The notes below the pieces were generated by a model. It worked only from the letters and a program-made list of their open reading frames with translations. It was not told where the DNA came from and searched no databases. A program made the position numbers and the translations under genes. From Climacium dendroides (Eukaryota > Streptophyta > Bryopsida > Hypnales > Climaciaceae), in assembly GCA_950106755.1 (NCBI GenBank), contig OX467092.1, forward strand, positions 6,262,001-6,326,000: DNA of 64,000 nucleotides, read 5' to 3'. Below, in pieces: positions 48,501 through 63,690 of this stretch. Within the stretch, counting starts at the first letter, position 1. The number at the start of each line of letters is the position of its first letter.

Positions 48501-51065
48501 ACTATTACCAATCCCAATACTACAATGACTAGCCATAATGCAAAAACTTGCATGGTTTTCACTACACTAGGATGCAATGGGGCAAAATTAAGGTTTTGCA
48601 ATTGGAAATACTTATCAAAAACCTTGAGTAGAAAGAAAAAACATCAATCTATTACTATAGGGTTTTTTTTTCTTTAGAGGGACATTACCAAAGTAAACTC
48701 TTATTTTTTCTCAAAGTTTTTGGTAGTTTGATTTTTGACTTGCAAGAAAATTTTAGAAGCGTGAAGTTCTAAAGTTTGAATGTCATTAATTTGTTGATTT
48801 TGAACCAAAGGGAAGGAAACTTTGTATAGACAAAACTTCAAATCAAGGAAGTTTGAGTAGGATCTTACTTGAATAGCAAGTCAATGTTGTAGAAACAAAG
48901 AATTTTGTAGCACAATTGTTTATTATATATGCAAAATAAGGTCCTACTTGGAAAGAAAAATTTACAAAATAAAGCCTTCCTTGTAGTGTGAAGCGCGTGA
49001 AAAGAGATCATTTTACATATTAGAGAGCTACTTGATTCTCAAAACAAATCAAAGAAAATTTCTTTTGATGACTTAAAGTTGACAATACACATAGAAAACA
49101 ATGCCTTAGCCAACTCATCTACAACTAGCAAAACTCTATCTATTTGAATTTCAATAAATATTACATCCAAACAAGTTTTAAAATCATTTCTATTTGTTCT
49201 AATTAGTATTGATGTCCCGTGGGGTGCACTTAGTTCTACTACAACAAACCACATGCGAACAAGTGGTTTCTAATAAACTATAATTTTAACTTCAAATTTT
49301 GAGCATTATTTACTAATGACTATAGGATTTTACTCCCAAAATTTCAAACTCAAATAAAATATGGAATGATTTCTAGAAGAAGTTGAAAATGCACTAAAAT
49401 GGCATGTTTTTTTAACTCAAATATTCTTAGAGAACACATTTAGATGACCATTGCATCAATATTCAACTCAAAATGAGCTTTCAATAGAGAGTTATTTTTA
49501 GGAATTTTTTGTTCATTTTTTAGAAAAAATTTTCTTACATAATATAAGGGTGTGAAAGTTATTTTTCAATTCTACAGTGTATCTTTTTACTTCAAAAATT
49601 TGTAACTAATTATTATTAACGAATAAAAACATTAATAACTCAAAACATAAACTTTCAAAGTAGAAAAATCTATTCATATTTTTTCATTTAATTTTATTTA
49701 ATATTCAAAAAGTATATAGGGGGTTCAAAATTTTGTTCACACGTGGTTTTTAATGGACATTCTAAGTGCCTCCCCACCCCCCAAGATTGACGTACACCTT
49801 AATTAAATCCAACTTGAGGTACTTAAATTGCAAAAAATAAATACACCAACTACGCAATCTTCATATTCTTGAAAGCAATTTTTTTGACATGTAGTCAGGA
49901 CCATTGCTTTGATGAAAGATTGGCTTTCAAAATCCAACCTACTTGGTTGTTGTAGAGTTTACCAATAGGAAGTGAATGATTGATGTGAAATAAACATATG
50001 GATTCTAATGAATAAACTATGTATATTTTTTGAAATCCTACTTGGTATAAACCATGACAAATCAATGAAATATTCTTCATTGATAAGTCTCCCCAATGTT
50101 TGAATCTAACATTAGTATAAGTTTTTTTTATTGATAAAACCTATAAAATTAGAATCTTAGGCATTCAATACTTGGAATTAAGTATTCTATGGTTAAACAA
50201 AAATAATTTCAACAATTTTCACCCTCCTCTATATAGGCTCTACAACATTTTTCAATATTGAACATTTTTCCATAGATTCTTCAACTTCTTTTGTTTTTTA
50301 AGAGATATTTACACTTCTAGTTCTTTTTAAAAAATTTGTCTCTTCTGTTTGCAATGCTCTTCATTTGCAATCCTTGACTCATTTGCATATTTTTTACAAA
50401 TTTATACACTCTAGAATTGAATTAAAATAAATAAATTTGGACATAATTCTCACAATTTCTCACAATTTTAGAGGGTCCTAATATCTACAATTGTCCCAAA
50501 TCTCTATTTCTAAGAAATTGTGTTGTTCAAGAGACTTGTTGCATCTATAATTGTAGTTGCACTCCCAAATAACTACTCTTTCCATCCACTAATACTAGTC
50601 CTTTCTATTTATTTCATTTGTCTAGAATTATGTGTCTCTTTGATTTTAGACTTGATTTTAGGGTTTAAGATGATTTTTTTTTACATTTACTAATGATATT
50701 AAGCAAGGTGGAAGTCTAATGAAATATGAAGTTGACTAGGTTAAAGACCAAAAGACATTGAACTTTTCATTGAATCTATTGAATTCCAAGCCGTTTTTGT
50801 GCAAATCTAAGCATTTAAAGAGGGCAAGGTAGTTGCCTAGGAAGTCTTTTTTTTTATAAAGCGTATACTTATTTATGTGTAGCACTTTGTGCCTATTGCA
50901 ACCTTTGTTGCCAAATCTTTAATACTTTCGTTATTACAAATTTAAAAATGACTAGTATTATAGGATAGGGGAAGTATTATGGGATGCAAGGAGCATCCGG
51001 TATGGCATATCCTCAATCTTCTTCTATACCACATTAACAAACAACTAGGAATGAATGATATTAGT
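45561..51065. other. Gene-free AT-rich DNA
   Basis: TTAA then CCCCTAAATGTCCAAGGCC (46581-46603) is a left end of the TTAA-flanked family closely matching T1 (same TTTGAGCTTCTT following). Its right end was not found. 47370-47700 repeats T3/T4 interior blocks (TTGCAAGATATT-like, TTTTTTGCACTAT). No gene recognised on either strand. Confidence 0.5.
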
Positions 51066-51069
51066 TTAA

Positions 51070-52038
51070 TCTCTAAAGGACCAAATGGCGTTTTTTTGGC
51101 AACATAGCAATTTTGGGCAGCTCACTATGAATGGAATTTACATTTTTTTTCATTGAAATTTTCACACAACATGTGTCCAAGGAGTAGCTTTAAGGCCCAA
51201 CAATTTTCATAACTTTTGACTACATGGTTAAAAAGTTATTGTATGATATGTAATTTTCAACATTCAGTGGATAGTCCGGGCAGAAAAAAACTTCTTTATA
51301 AATCATTTTTTTGAAATAAAATTTTGAGATTGGTTCTTTAGATTTATTTATTCGTGAAAAGTTTTAAATCATTCCATTTTGATTAATGAGATGAAAGTTA
51401 TGAGGAGTATTAGTTGTGGGTAGTTTGCGGGTAGTTATAGAATCTATACTCTAAAATAAACTTTGAAGTTCTTTATTTAACTCAATTTTCAGTAAATTTT
51501 GGAAAAAAATAAAATAATTGGGTGCATATTGTTTATTAAAACATTACGACCATTGAGATTGGCATTTTTCAATTTCATAAATAAATTGTTAACAATTTTG
51601 TATTTTGAATTATTCTCTACTTCTTACTACTTTCTATTTTTTCCTTATATGTTGTACAATTCTAAATAATTTGAAAATTTTCAAGCATGTAGCCAACTTG
51701 CCTTCAAGAATGAATCCAAAGAGTAATCACCATTTGGGACATTTTTTCATAGTGATTTGACCTTGTGAAGTGCAGTTGCCTGGTTTTTTGCAGGCACAAA
51801 AAAAGGATTTTTGCAAGGACAAAAAAAGGATTTTTGTTACTTCAAATGCTAATATCTTGCAATCTACATGGTGAAAATTTATGACATTTTTTTTTGCATA
51901 TTTCCAAACCAAAGTAATATAAGATCCTATGGTTAGATGTGTCAAAAATGATATTTAAAATTAAAAAATTGGTATTTGTACTAGAGATGGCAGTTTTGGA
52001 GCATTTTTGGTGAAAACATAGTCAAAATCATTTACGGG
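51070..52038 (-). mobile_element. TTAA-flanked TIR element, copy T5
   Basis: TTAA at 51066-51069 and 52039-52042. The left end TCTCTAAAGGACCAAATGGC and the reverse complement of the right end, CCCGTAAATGATTTTG, share the C(Y)CTAAA core. 969 bp, non-coding. The right part is shared with 28900-29297 in copy B. Confidence 0.72.
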
Positions 52039-52042
52039 TTAA

Positions 52043-53630
52043 GTAGTGATAAAATCCATTATTTATTGAAGATTTTGGATAATTTTGGTGACATATATTT
52101 GAGCAATAATTTTGCATCAAACCATCTCCATCAAAATCTCCTACTCTTTCTTTTACTACCTTTGAAAATGATTGTACAAAAATGTTTTCATGTGTACAAC
52201 ATCTAAACCAAATTTGTTATCATCATCCACCCTCAAACTTGGAAGATAAAGATCAGACAAGCTAGCAATGAGCACCTCTATTGGTTATAAGAAACCTAGC
52301 CCTAACACCCCTAATGGATTTATTTGAAATATGAAAACAATTAAATTGATTAGAACAAACTAAGAGTCAATTAGGAACATCAGTCAATTTTTAATATAGG
52401 CACATCATTGTTAATTGAATAAGAAAATCATTGACTTAAATTCAAGCTATATTAGTTATCATTTGATTTTGTATTGATTTTTAAAATAAAAGACATATTT
52501 ATGGCATATTATAACAATTTTTAGCTTTTTGTTCTAAAATCATTCAAATGATTTGGTTTTATTTTATTTTGGAGTACAACTAACAAAGTGACAAAAATAA
52601 AGATTTTCAAATGTAATTTCTACTTTGCTGAAATTTGTTTATTTAATATTGTTGAAAGATGAGACCTCTAGCCAAATCTCTAAGTGTAGATTGACACGAA
52701 AAAATTGTATAACACCATGATGTTCTATTCTATAATGTTCATCTATGGTGAATTTTTCAGATTTTCTAAAGATGTTTCGTGTTTGATCTACATTTTCTTT
52801 AGATTTTCATAAAATATTAGAATAATTTTTTATCTTCATAAGAAAATTTCAAAATTTTATAACTTAGAATTTCATCTCTTGAGAGTGAAATTTAAAAAAT
52901 GGAAACATACATATACAATTGCTAATGGAATATATAACCCTACAAGGATGGGCCCAAGACCAATAATTTCAAGACTCATTGTCCATCACTTTGTTCATGG
53001 CCATTTTGCAACTAGATATGAATGAAATTTTTTATATTTATTTTCATAGATGAAGTAAATTTCTACTACTAGTCATTGAATTTTCAAATATTTTTTGGAA
53101 AAATTTGAAATCATTGTGAACTTTTTAAGAAAAAAATGAAGAAAATACATATCAAATACAAAATGTATTCAAAAAATCTGAAATTTTCACCATAGATGTA
53201 TATTATAGTATATAACATTGTGTCATGTTGTTTTATACTTAGAAAATCAACAAACCATGGTTATAGGCCCAAAGTTCATATTACTATAAAGTTTTGAAAT
53301 TTACAAATTTTTCAATTGAAGTAGAAATTGAACTTGATAGGCTTCATTTCACAAATTCAACAAATATCGTTTTTATGGCTAAAATTCACATCAAGAGTTA
53401 ATAACAAAAAAATGGTCAAAATACACTTCAAGGATGATTTGTGGATTAAGCATCTTCTTCATTAGAAAAATTAATAATACCATGATGAACGAATTTACAA
53501 TACTATCCACTAAAAATATACTCAAGCAACTTTCTAAAATATTATTGAATGAAAAAATGATTTTTTCTATCCTATAATCTCAAGTAAAGTCATCCATCAG
53601 ACACTTAGTGTTTGCAAAGTCCTTACAAGG
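52043..53630. other. Gene-free AT-rich DNA
   Basis: Nothing recognisable beyond low-complexity AT tracts. Confidence 0.5.
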
Positions 53631-54052
53631 TTATAGTAGAACCACCCATTCTTGACCATGGATCCATACTAAGATTGGAGGGTGCAACCATTTCCAACCA
53701 AGTTTGGAGCAAATCTCCAACCAAAGTTTCAAACAAATTTCCAACAAAAGCTTGGAATGTATTTTTACTCCTTTTTGAGGTTGGAACCAATAAGGTCTCA
53801 AAGTAAAGAGCAAGAAAGTAGAAAGTAGTGAGTAGAAAAGTAGTTCTTGAATGAAAGACTCTATACATTGGATATGGGTTCAAACCAATATGGCTTCCAA
53901 AATTCATAGTAATTTCAATTGAAGGCATAAAATTACCAAAAAAATTTGCAATCTATATGATTTCTACCTTCTTATACAATAAAAAATTTGCATTGCCTTA
54001 TACTGCTCTAGAAAATCGCTTAAGTGATTGGCTATAGGTGGTTCTACCATAA
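53631..54052 (+). mobile_element. GTAGAACCACC-type MITE, copy E1
   Basis: The left end TTATAGTAGAACCACCCAT and the reverse complement of the right end, TTATGGTAGAACCACCTATA, form an inverted repeat of about 18 bp. 422 bp, with no convincing coding frame (the minus-strand frame here is a shadow of the repeat). Related copies lie at 23035-23830 and 45230-45560. Confidence 0.7.
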
Positions 54053-54189
54053 TGCAATGAAGTATTTTGAAGTTTGATTACATGGTCATAGGCTCTTTCC
54101 AATCAGAATAAACGCAGGAATGGGTCCTTGCAGTTCACCAAATCTACTACTTCCTACCATAAAAATCTAGGAAAATGAAAATTTATTCT

Positions 54190-56914
54190 ACAAAGTGGTT
54201 GATCTCAGCAGTGCCTAACGAGTCTTCTCGATCGTCAGTTGCGGTCAAGGTTGTTGAGAGGCGAAAACAAATTTGGAATTTTCGTAGCGAATTTTCGAAG
54301 CGAAGGTCTTAGATCGTCGGTAGAATTGTTGCGGTGACAACAGAAAATCAGGGATTGTAGGGTTTAGGGTTTAACCCGAAACCTGTTTCCTGTCTCTGAA
54401 ACTCTTGGCGGAGATTTAGTGTTTCGGTGTGGCGAGGTAGACATTCAAAGAGTAAGTTCTCGTATCTGCAAGTGGTGGTTTCTTTCTCGAAATTTCGATC
54501 TATAACTGCCATTCACTTGTTTCACCCCCTTCGACAGATTTTTATTTATGCTCTGTAGCTGGAGTTTGATGTGGCGAATGCATATTCTGTGATTGTGGCA
54601 GATGCTTTTATGAAAGAACTATTTGCGCATAATATCTGTTGGAAACCATCTCTATGACATCTGTAGCAATTAGGGTTTTAGGACTAAAATTCTGCACGTC
54701 TTTAAGAACAATTGTCCTGTTGCTTAAGAAAGCACTGTCAAAGACACTGAAGTGAGTCTGGTAATGAGCTCTGGACCAAGAGAGAAGCTCCAACTGGGCC
54801 TCGAGTTGGTTTTACTAGTTTTGAGTAGGACATAAGGGGACTGTTTTCTTGTCAATTTGATTTATTTTTTGATCAACACATGCAGTGTTCTTCACTGATT
54901 CAAGTGATAAAACAATTCACCTCATCTGAGTTATGTTTTGTCACAAGTATGATCAACCGAATTGGTCATTTTCAAACTTGTTCCTTAGAGGTTAAACCCT
55001 AATATTCAAATCTGATAATACTTGCTCAATTCATGTTGTGTGGATGATTACAGCTGAAGGAAACATCGCTCTGCCATGGTTGGATTGAAAGGGAGTGCCC
55101 CTAATCAAGATGGTGACACTATGGATGAAATCAGGGCAATCTTGTTTCTGTTGCTGATGTTTCTTACTGCTATGTGTGAGTTTATCATCGTCTCTTATCA
55201 CAATCCTACATTATGGTAGAGGATACTACTTACATCATTTTAGCATATTTACGAGTGATTTTTGAGAGACTTGTAGTGCAGTGGAGAGGGGTTTCGGGGT
55301 ACAAGAACCAGACTATTTTGTTTTACCTCTATGTATGAATTTCATATGCAATTATTCAAAGTGGGATTTTGTAAACCACTATTGCAGAGACCGCGGCATC
55401 ACGTCCCTAACAATTTTACTGTCCTCTCCCTTTTTTCTTTTTTCTGTGAACAATGGCACTGGTATCAGAAAGATTTTGTGTGATTAACAGTGCTTGCTGT
55501 GAATGCTTGAGCAGCTCCCCTACTGCTGCTGCCCCTGTTTCTAACAGATGCGCAAGGCAGGAGGTGGGTTAGGAGCAGGACTTGCCTCTACATCTTCGGA
55601 ATCGGAGTTTTGGGCGTCCTTTTGGCCCTCATAACAATAAATTGGCGTGTGGTGGCTCCTTATGCCGAGACATCTTTTGCTGGCTTGCACTCTCTCCTTA
55701 ACGGTTCGACCTCATTGAAACCTTCTTCACTTTATGTAGTTGTGTCTTGGGTTCACAATTGTTGCTTTAGTGTTGAAGTATCTTTTGCAATTGTGGCATT
55801 TTACCTTTGAAGGACCCAACTGGGCCCATCAGGGCGCCATTTCTTTGTATTTTGGACATCTCTGCCCTTTTAGCGTTACTGCTCACGACGCTATGAAAGT
55901 GTTGTCATATCTTACAGTCCAACAAAGGGCTCGAGTTTTGCCTGTCAATAATCTGGCTGTGAGATTCACTACCTTCGAAAATGCATTAATATATACATGA
56001 GTCTCTTTGCAGTCTTTACGCATCTTTTTGGTGAGGTAAAATCTACTTGAGGGGGTTGTTCTCATGCTGCAGAGTATTATGTAATATAAATTGTTGGCAG
56101 TGGTCACGCAGCTGCCCGGAAACGTGGTGGACTGGTTCGAATCGGGTGAGGGGTTATATTTCTTCCTCAAGGCTCTCATGACGTTTGCTATCATAGCATT
56201 ATTCTGCGCTCGGGTTCTGCCCATCTTGCAGAAAGGGTTGGTCTCTTTGAATGCTCAAATCAAAGGAAGCGAAGCCAGTGTGGAGCCTCGGAGTGTGAAT
56301 GTAACCTCCCAACCTGTTTACTTTCTTTCTCTTTGTAGGGTTGCAGAAGCTGAATAACATCAACGCGTAGGGACCAGTCATGGTTTTAAAAGGACCAGTT
56401 TGATTGAGCCTATTGTGGAAATATAATCAAAATTTTATATCACCAGAATCAGAGAAGAACATAGCATGTGTTCATCCAAAAATAAACGAAATTGAACAAT
56501 CGAAAGTCTCCATATGGTCTATTCCAACACTGCTAGAAACTTATGAGGCTTAATTGGTCCTTTAGGGATTAACAATCAGAAACGCAACTTGGACTCTCGT
56601 TCTGAATATTCAATTACTCCTCTTCGACACAGAATCGTCGAAGATGAGGTCAGTGACTTGAGAGGTCCCAAAGCGAATGAGATTTTCAATGGGGTAGGAC
56701 TTTCACACTGTTTCTATATTCGGTTTACTGCGATTTCCAGTTATCATGCCCATTTTGATTTGGAAATCTGAATGATGTTTATGTCAGAGAGAAGAAATAG
56801 CAGCAGCACGGGAAAGGCAGCAACGAGAGTTGCAAGAAAAATCACGTGAGAAGGATGAATTGACTCGGCAGCGACGGTTGGCACACGCCACTGAACAAGA
56901 GCAGAGACTTCAAA
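54190..56914 (+). CDS. Spliced gene of unknown function: predicted membrane protein with coiled-coil-like tail
   Basis: A GC-richer island. A non-coding first exon ends at 54451 (GTAAGT). Exon 2 (55054-55175) carries the ATG at 55076 and a hydrophobic segment (AILFLLLMFLTAM). It joins exon 3 from 55548 through T+AT to give YAQGRRWVRSRTCLYIFGIG, then VLGVLLALITINWRVVAPYA, a second membrane segment; the end of exon 3 (about 55737) is uncertain. Exon 4 (56101 or 56112-56300) reads LPGNVVDWFESGEGLYFFLK plus a third hydrophobic stretch (LMTFAIIALFCARVLPIL). Exon 5 (56788-56914) is highly charged (REEIAAARERQQRELQEKSR), coiled-coil-like. The 3' end was not found. I do not recognise the family. Clean splice sites and open exons suggest a real gene. 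Confidence 0.6.
54358..54376 (+). promoter_or_regulatory. Telo-box-like motif in the leader
   Basis: TAGGGTTTAGGGTTTAACCC near the start of the unknown gene. AAACCCTAA-type telo boxes are common close to transcription starts of plant housekeeping genes. Supports a promoter/leader here, not proof. Confidence 0.45.
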
Positions 56915-57398
56915 GTAATGTTTTCCTACTCAATATTCTATCTGCACTTAGCAACGTTGCTAGGTTCAAGCAGAGTGTAGGATAATGCTATTGCATCCTT
57001 TTGTCCTAAATTTGTTATACTCCATTTTTATTTAATTCTCGACCAAAACATGTAACGTTCACTGATTTTAGTGAAATAACAAATGGCAGTAACGGAATTA
57101 TTGATTTTTCACAGTGTGATCAATTATTTCAAACCAGGAATTCGTAGTCCTTGAGAGGTGAACAAACTTGAAGAGCTGGAGAGAACTATTTCAAAAGTGT
57201 GCCAGTAAAGATATAATTAGTATCACAGGATATTTACTACACGATCTAGTATTGCACTTGACACGTAACGATCTAATATTACTGTTGACAAGAGATTACT
57301 GTGCAATGGACGAAAGTTCGTTGATGACTGGTGTGCTGTGGTGCAGGGTGGGGGCGAGGTGTTGGGCGGTATGCAAGGTAACTTAATGCAGGGTTGCA

Positions 57399-57424
57399 GG
57401 GTTTAGGGTTTAGGGTTTAGGGTT
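57399..57424 (+). repeat. Short interstitial plant telomere-type repeat
   Basis: Three perfect TTTAGGG units plus partial flanking units. This is the Arabidopsis-type plant telomere sequence, far too short for a telomere. Confidence 0.9.
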
Positions 57425-57734
57425 ATGTGGAAATTGTAGGACCTTTAAAAAGCATTAAATTATCTCTTTCTTTGGGCTTGTTTAGCATGACCTGTGGAAT
57501 AATATTGCTACGTCAAGGATTACCCGTGAACGTTTGTTTCTATCTACTTTGCATTGGATGCTTCTCTTGGAGTTGTGATGTAGCTCTATTACAGCTCTCT
57601 ACTTGTGCAACTGGAAATTTTTTGGAGGGCGTGGTGAATTGATAGGAAGTCTCCTCGCTTCAAAAGTGTCATCTAAATTGAATGATTGTCATCTAAATTT
57701 CATCCAAGTGTTTCACACTAATCGAACCTAGGGC

Positions 57735-57960
57735 TTTTTTTTCATTTTTTATGAAGTGCCAAAGTGGTGATATAAAATGTTATAGTAGTGCTCCAAATTT
57801 TAACATTCATCCACATATTGGATTGAAAATATTACATTAGTACATATTATAATGTGTCCTTAATTTTGTTTTCATCCACAATTTGACAATTTCATCCAAG
57901 AAATTTATACTTTGTATTTAATTTGAGGTTTTTTGGTGAAAAATATTATGGTTTGTTGTC
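57735..57960 (+). repeat. Second copy of the dispersed repeat at 42700-44090
   Basis: Shares AAAGTGGTGATAT, CCAAATTTTAACATTCATCC and TTTTCATCCACAATTTGACAAT with 42700-42830 and 43930-43990 but lacks the insertion between them, so it marks that insertion's limits. Confidence 0.6.
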
Positions 57961-59285
57961 ATTTTGTTGCTAAATTGTTTTTTCAATGCAATCTAGCACT
58001 ATAATGCAAAAAAAAGCCTTGAATCACATTCACCCAATTATTGGGAGATGGTCTGACACTATTCAAATTCTCACACTGATTAAATGAACTTGAGTAGATA
58101 TTAAAGATCCACACTCATCAAAAGTGAATGTACCATGGTTAACCTTGATTGTTATTTTCAAAATATCCATTTCAAGTATTTGATTTAAATTTAACAAAAT
58201 GAAGTTTGCCAAGTTTTGTTTCTATTTCATATTAAAATTTTGAAGAAAACTAAAACTTGAAAAAAATATTACAATTGCAAGCTCTGTGTATTGGAATCAA
58301 AATTACCTAATATTGTATATATTTTTTTTCTTTTATATGGTTTTTAAATTCATATTATAAAAATAATATTTCTCATTCTAACTTTCAATTCTAGAGTAAG
58401 CATTTCAAATTATTCTAATGATATTCTAATTGAATATAATTTATTTTTATATTTTACTAAAAAATATCACAATAATTTGATTCTTCCATCAAATTTTAAA
58501 AAAAAAATCCACATCAACATAAAATACAATCTTTCACAAGCAAAAAATATCAAAGCATAATATAAATCATATATAAAAGGATAAATTTATCTAGATAGCA
58601 ACATTTGTCTAAAGGTCATTAGCAAAGGTATTTGGAGTATAAAATATTTAATCTCTATAGTCACATTGTCTCCTTGGAGAACAAATGGATTTTGGATGAG
58701 CTCCTACAATATCAATATTCATCATGATTTTTACATAAATGAGCTAGATAATATTAATATTGATTATATTACGCAATAGAATAGTTCATGCACTACAAGT
58801 TGTTGCTACCCTAGTTGAGGTTGTAACATTTTAATTTTTAATGAGGTTCTACTTAATATGGTAAAGTTGGAGGGTTTAACCACTATTTAGCAACTTGTGT
58901 TTGAAAATTTTGTAGCATCGTTTTGAAAGATGCTTTAGCTAGCAACATATGTTTCCTCAGTGAAAAGGAAATTTTTTCTAATATACTCTGGCTAGTGAAC
59001 ATGTTCCAAAACATTGTTCACATAGAAAGTTGAATGTCAATTGTAGAATCATGTTTTGTGTTCAATGTTCAAACGTTGCTACAAACATTATTGCATGGAA
59101 TGAATTCTAATAGTATTTAACTATATTACAACTATGCCCCCAAAACAACTAATGCTTGGTGCATCTACATGTTTGATTACTAACATAGTTGTTAGTTAAT
59201 TATTAGCCAGTGATGTACCCTTTTTTTCTGAATTTATTTGCAAATGTGTAGTACTAATTGTTTTTCATAGGGACGACATGAAGTA
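57961..59285. other. Gene-free AT-rich DNA
   Basis: No gene or repeat with definable ends was seen. Confidence 0.45.
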
Positions 59286-59289
59286 GTCT

Positions 59290-59631
59290 TCAATGGGAGT
59301 CATAGTTGCTTTATCTACTCCCGTATAGTTCCTTGGCCTCAACACAAAGGGCATCACATACACTCAGTTAGACTTCAACATTAGTGAAGTGGTGCCCCTA
59401 TACACCCACTTGCAAGGAGTTGAGACATTGTTGGTGTATGGTAGCATCTACACAAGCTTCATTAATTAGCAACAACAACGTTTTGTACACATTTATGCTA
59501 CAAGTAGGCAACATGACTCCATTCCCCAAGGCAAGCCTACACTTCTAGATCAATGTTGCAACGAGACCACCATCGCCTTCAATAGTCTCACTTTGCAAAA
59601 GTTCGGATTCCTCATCACTACCAACCAGCTA
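59290..59631 (+). pseudogene. Germin-like protein relic
   Basis: One frame reads FLGLNTKGITYTQLDFNISE, VVPLYTHLQGVETLLVYGS, then after a stop RFVHIYATSR and NETTIAFNSLTLQKFGF. The order LNT-G-(I)..DF..-P-.TH-..-E-.LV..G, then VH and A(F)NS, follows the germin-like (cupin) domain, in which the HTH and later His/Glu residues bind manganese. The HTH motif has become YTH. Stops occur before FLGLN, after TSFIN and after TTNQL. Germin-like proteins are secreted cell-wall proteins. This copy cannot encode one. Confidence 0.6.
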
Positions 59632-61065
59632 TGAAAATTATGGTCAAGAGGCTCATTGTACTACTATAGACTCGACCCAATGCATCCTTTGACCATACAC
59701 GTGATTTTGCTTTATACATAGTGTAAAGGCACTTAATCTTGATTTTTGGCTTAACTCAAAATAAATGCACAAAACTTTAGATATATTAAGTTTCTACATT
59801 GTTGTAGGGAAAGGCTCAAAATAATCACTTGTATGGTGAATGGAACCTCTTCCTAGCTTGTGTAAAGTGAATGGAGAATGCACATTATTGCAATTCTTTG
59901 CATTGAGTTTAAGCTTTTCAGTTAGTCTTTAACTCTTCTCATAACACAATAGTAAACTTAGTATTGGTTTTTATTCATAGGGAGATGATCTTTGTTTCCC
60001 TTATAAAAGTATAAGAAGTTGTCTAGATGATTTGGCTCCTTCTATTTTCTATGGTTGTGTATTCACCCAATTTTTCCACCTAATGGATGTGTATATCTTT
60101 GAGCTCAACATCGCCATCATTGTGATTGAGAAGCCCTTAGGTATTGACAATGCTATTGTAAAGTTCCTCAAAGGTTCCTATCTTGATCACTAGCTCCTAA
60201 GTTGGCTTTGATACTAGGTAGACAAGCACTCGGACAAGTGTACTTTGTACAACGGTTGTAATTTTCATCAACCAATGATATGGGTCAATGGTCAATACAC
60301 TACAATTATAGTCAATGTATTAATTTTTTTTAATCCAACAATCTTTATTTCTTGCAAAGCACTAAACTGACAAGAGATATGTTCATAACTTCTTAATGAA
60401 CATTGTTCATTTCCAAAGACCCATATGACTTTATGTAATGGAAGCAAGTCATTTTCTTATTCATAGCACTTAGTTTTCATAGTGTCGCCAAGTGCACAAT
60501 TACTCCATTGCAATCATATTCAAAATCAATCAACATCCAACTCATTGATCACAAGAATGTAGATTTGGCTAAGAAATACTACAAATATAAGATCCATCTT
60601 TCACCTTGAAAAGAATCTAAGACCCCAAACCATTGAATGTTCAAGCACGGGAAAGAAACAAATATAAAGACAGAGACCATTTATAGCTTAAATTGAAAAA
60701 AAGATAGTTATAGTTACCACTACAAATATGATGGATTCAAACCGTTTAGTCAAATAGATAATTATAAAAGATAGTCAATTATTTAAAAAAAAAATAGGTG
60801 CTAGACAATCAACTTTGTGCATATAGGCAATGTAACATTTCTTCAAAATAATCTCTTGCAGATCCATGAACAACATATATATCAACTTTGTATTTCATGA
60901 AATAAATCTATACATCCAAACCATATATACAAGCAAGGATGTGCTCCATTACACATTGTATAATTCTAAAGCACGAACAACAATCCTTTTAATATATATA
61001 TGTTCACAAATATTTATCAAGTTTCCATCAATTCATATATGGGTATGATTTGATCCTAATTGAAC
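59632..61065. other. Intergenic DNA downstream of the protease gene
   Basis: AT-rich; no gene recognised. 60120-60210 has a short open stretch (EKPLGIDNAIVKFLKGSY) with no family assigned. Confidence 0.4.

Positions 61066-63690
<2,625 letters not shown>

Noticed and set aside
53623..53928. 101-codon minus-strand frame
   Set aside because: Contained within a MITE that occurs several times; other copies do not preserve the frame.
57399..57424. TTTAGGG units as a chromosome end
   Set aside because: Only three units, internal to the window and near a gene; an interstitial motif.
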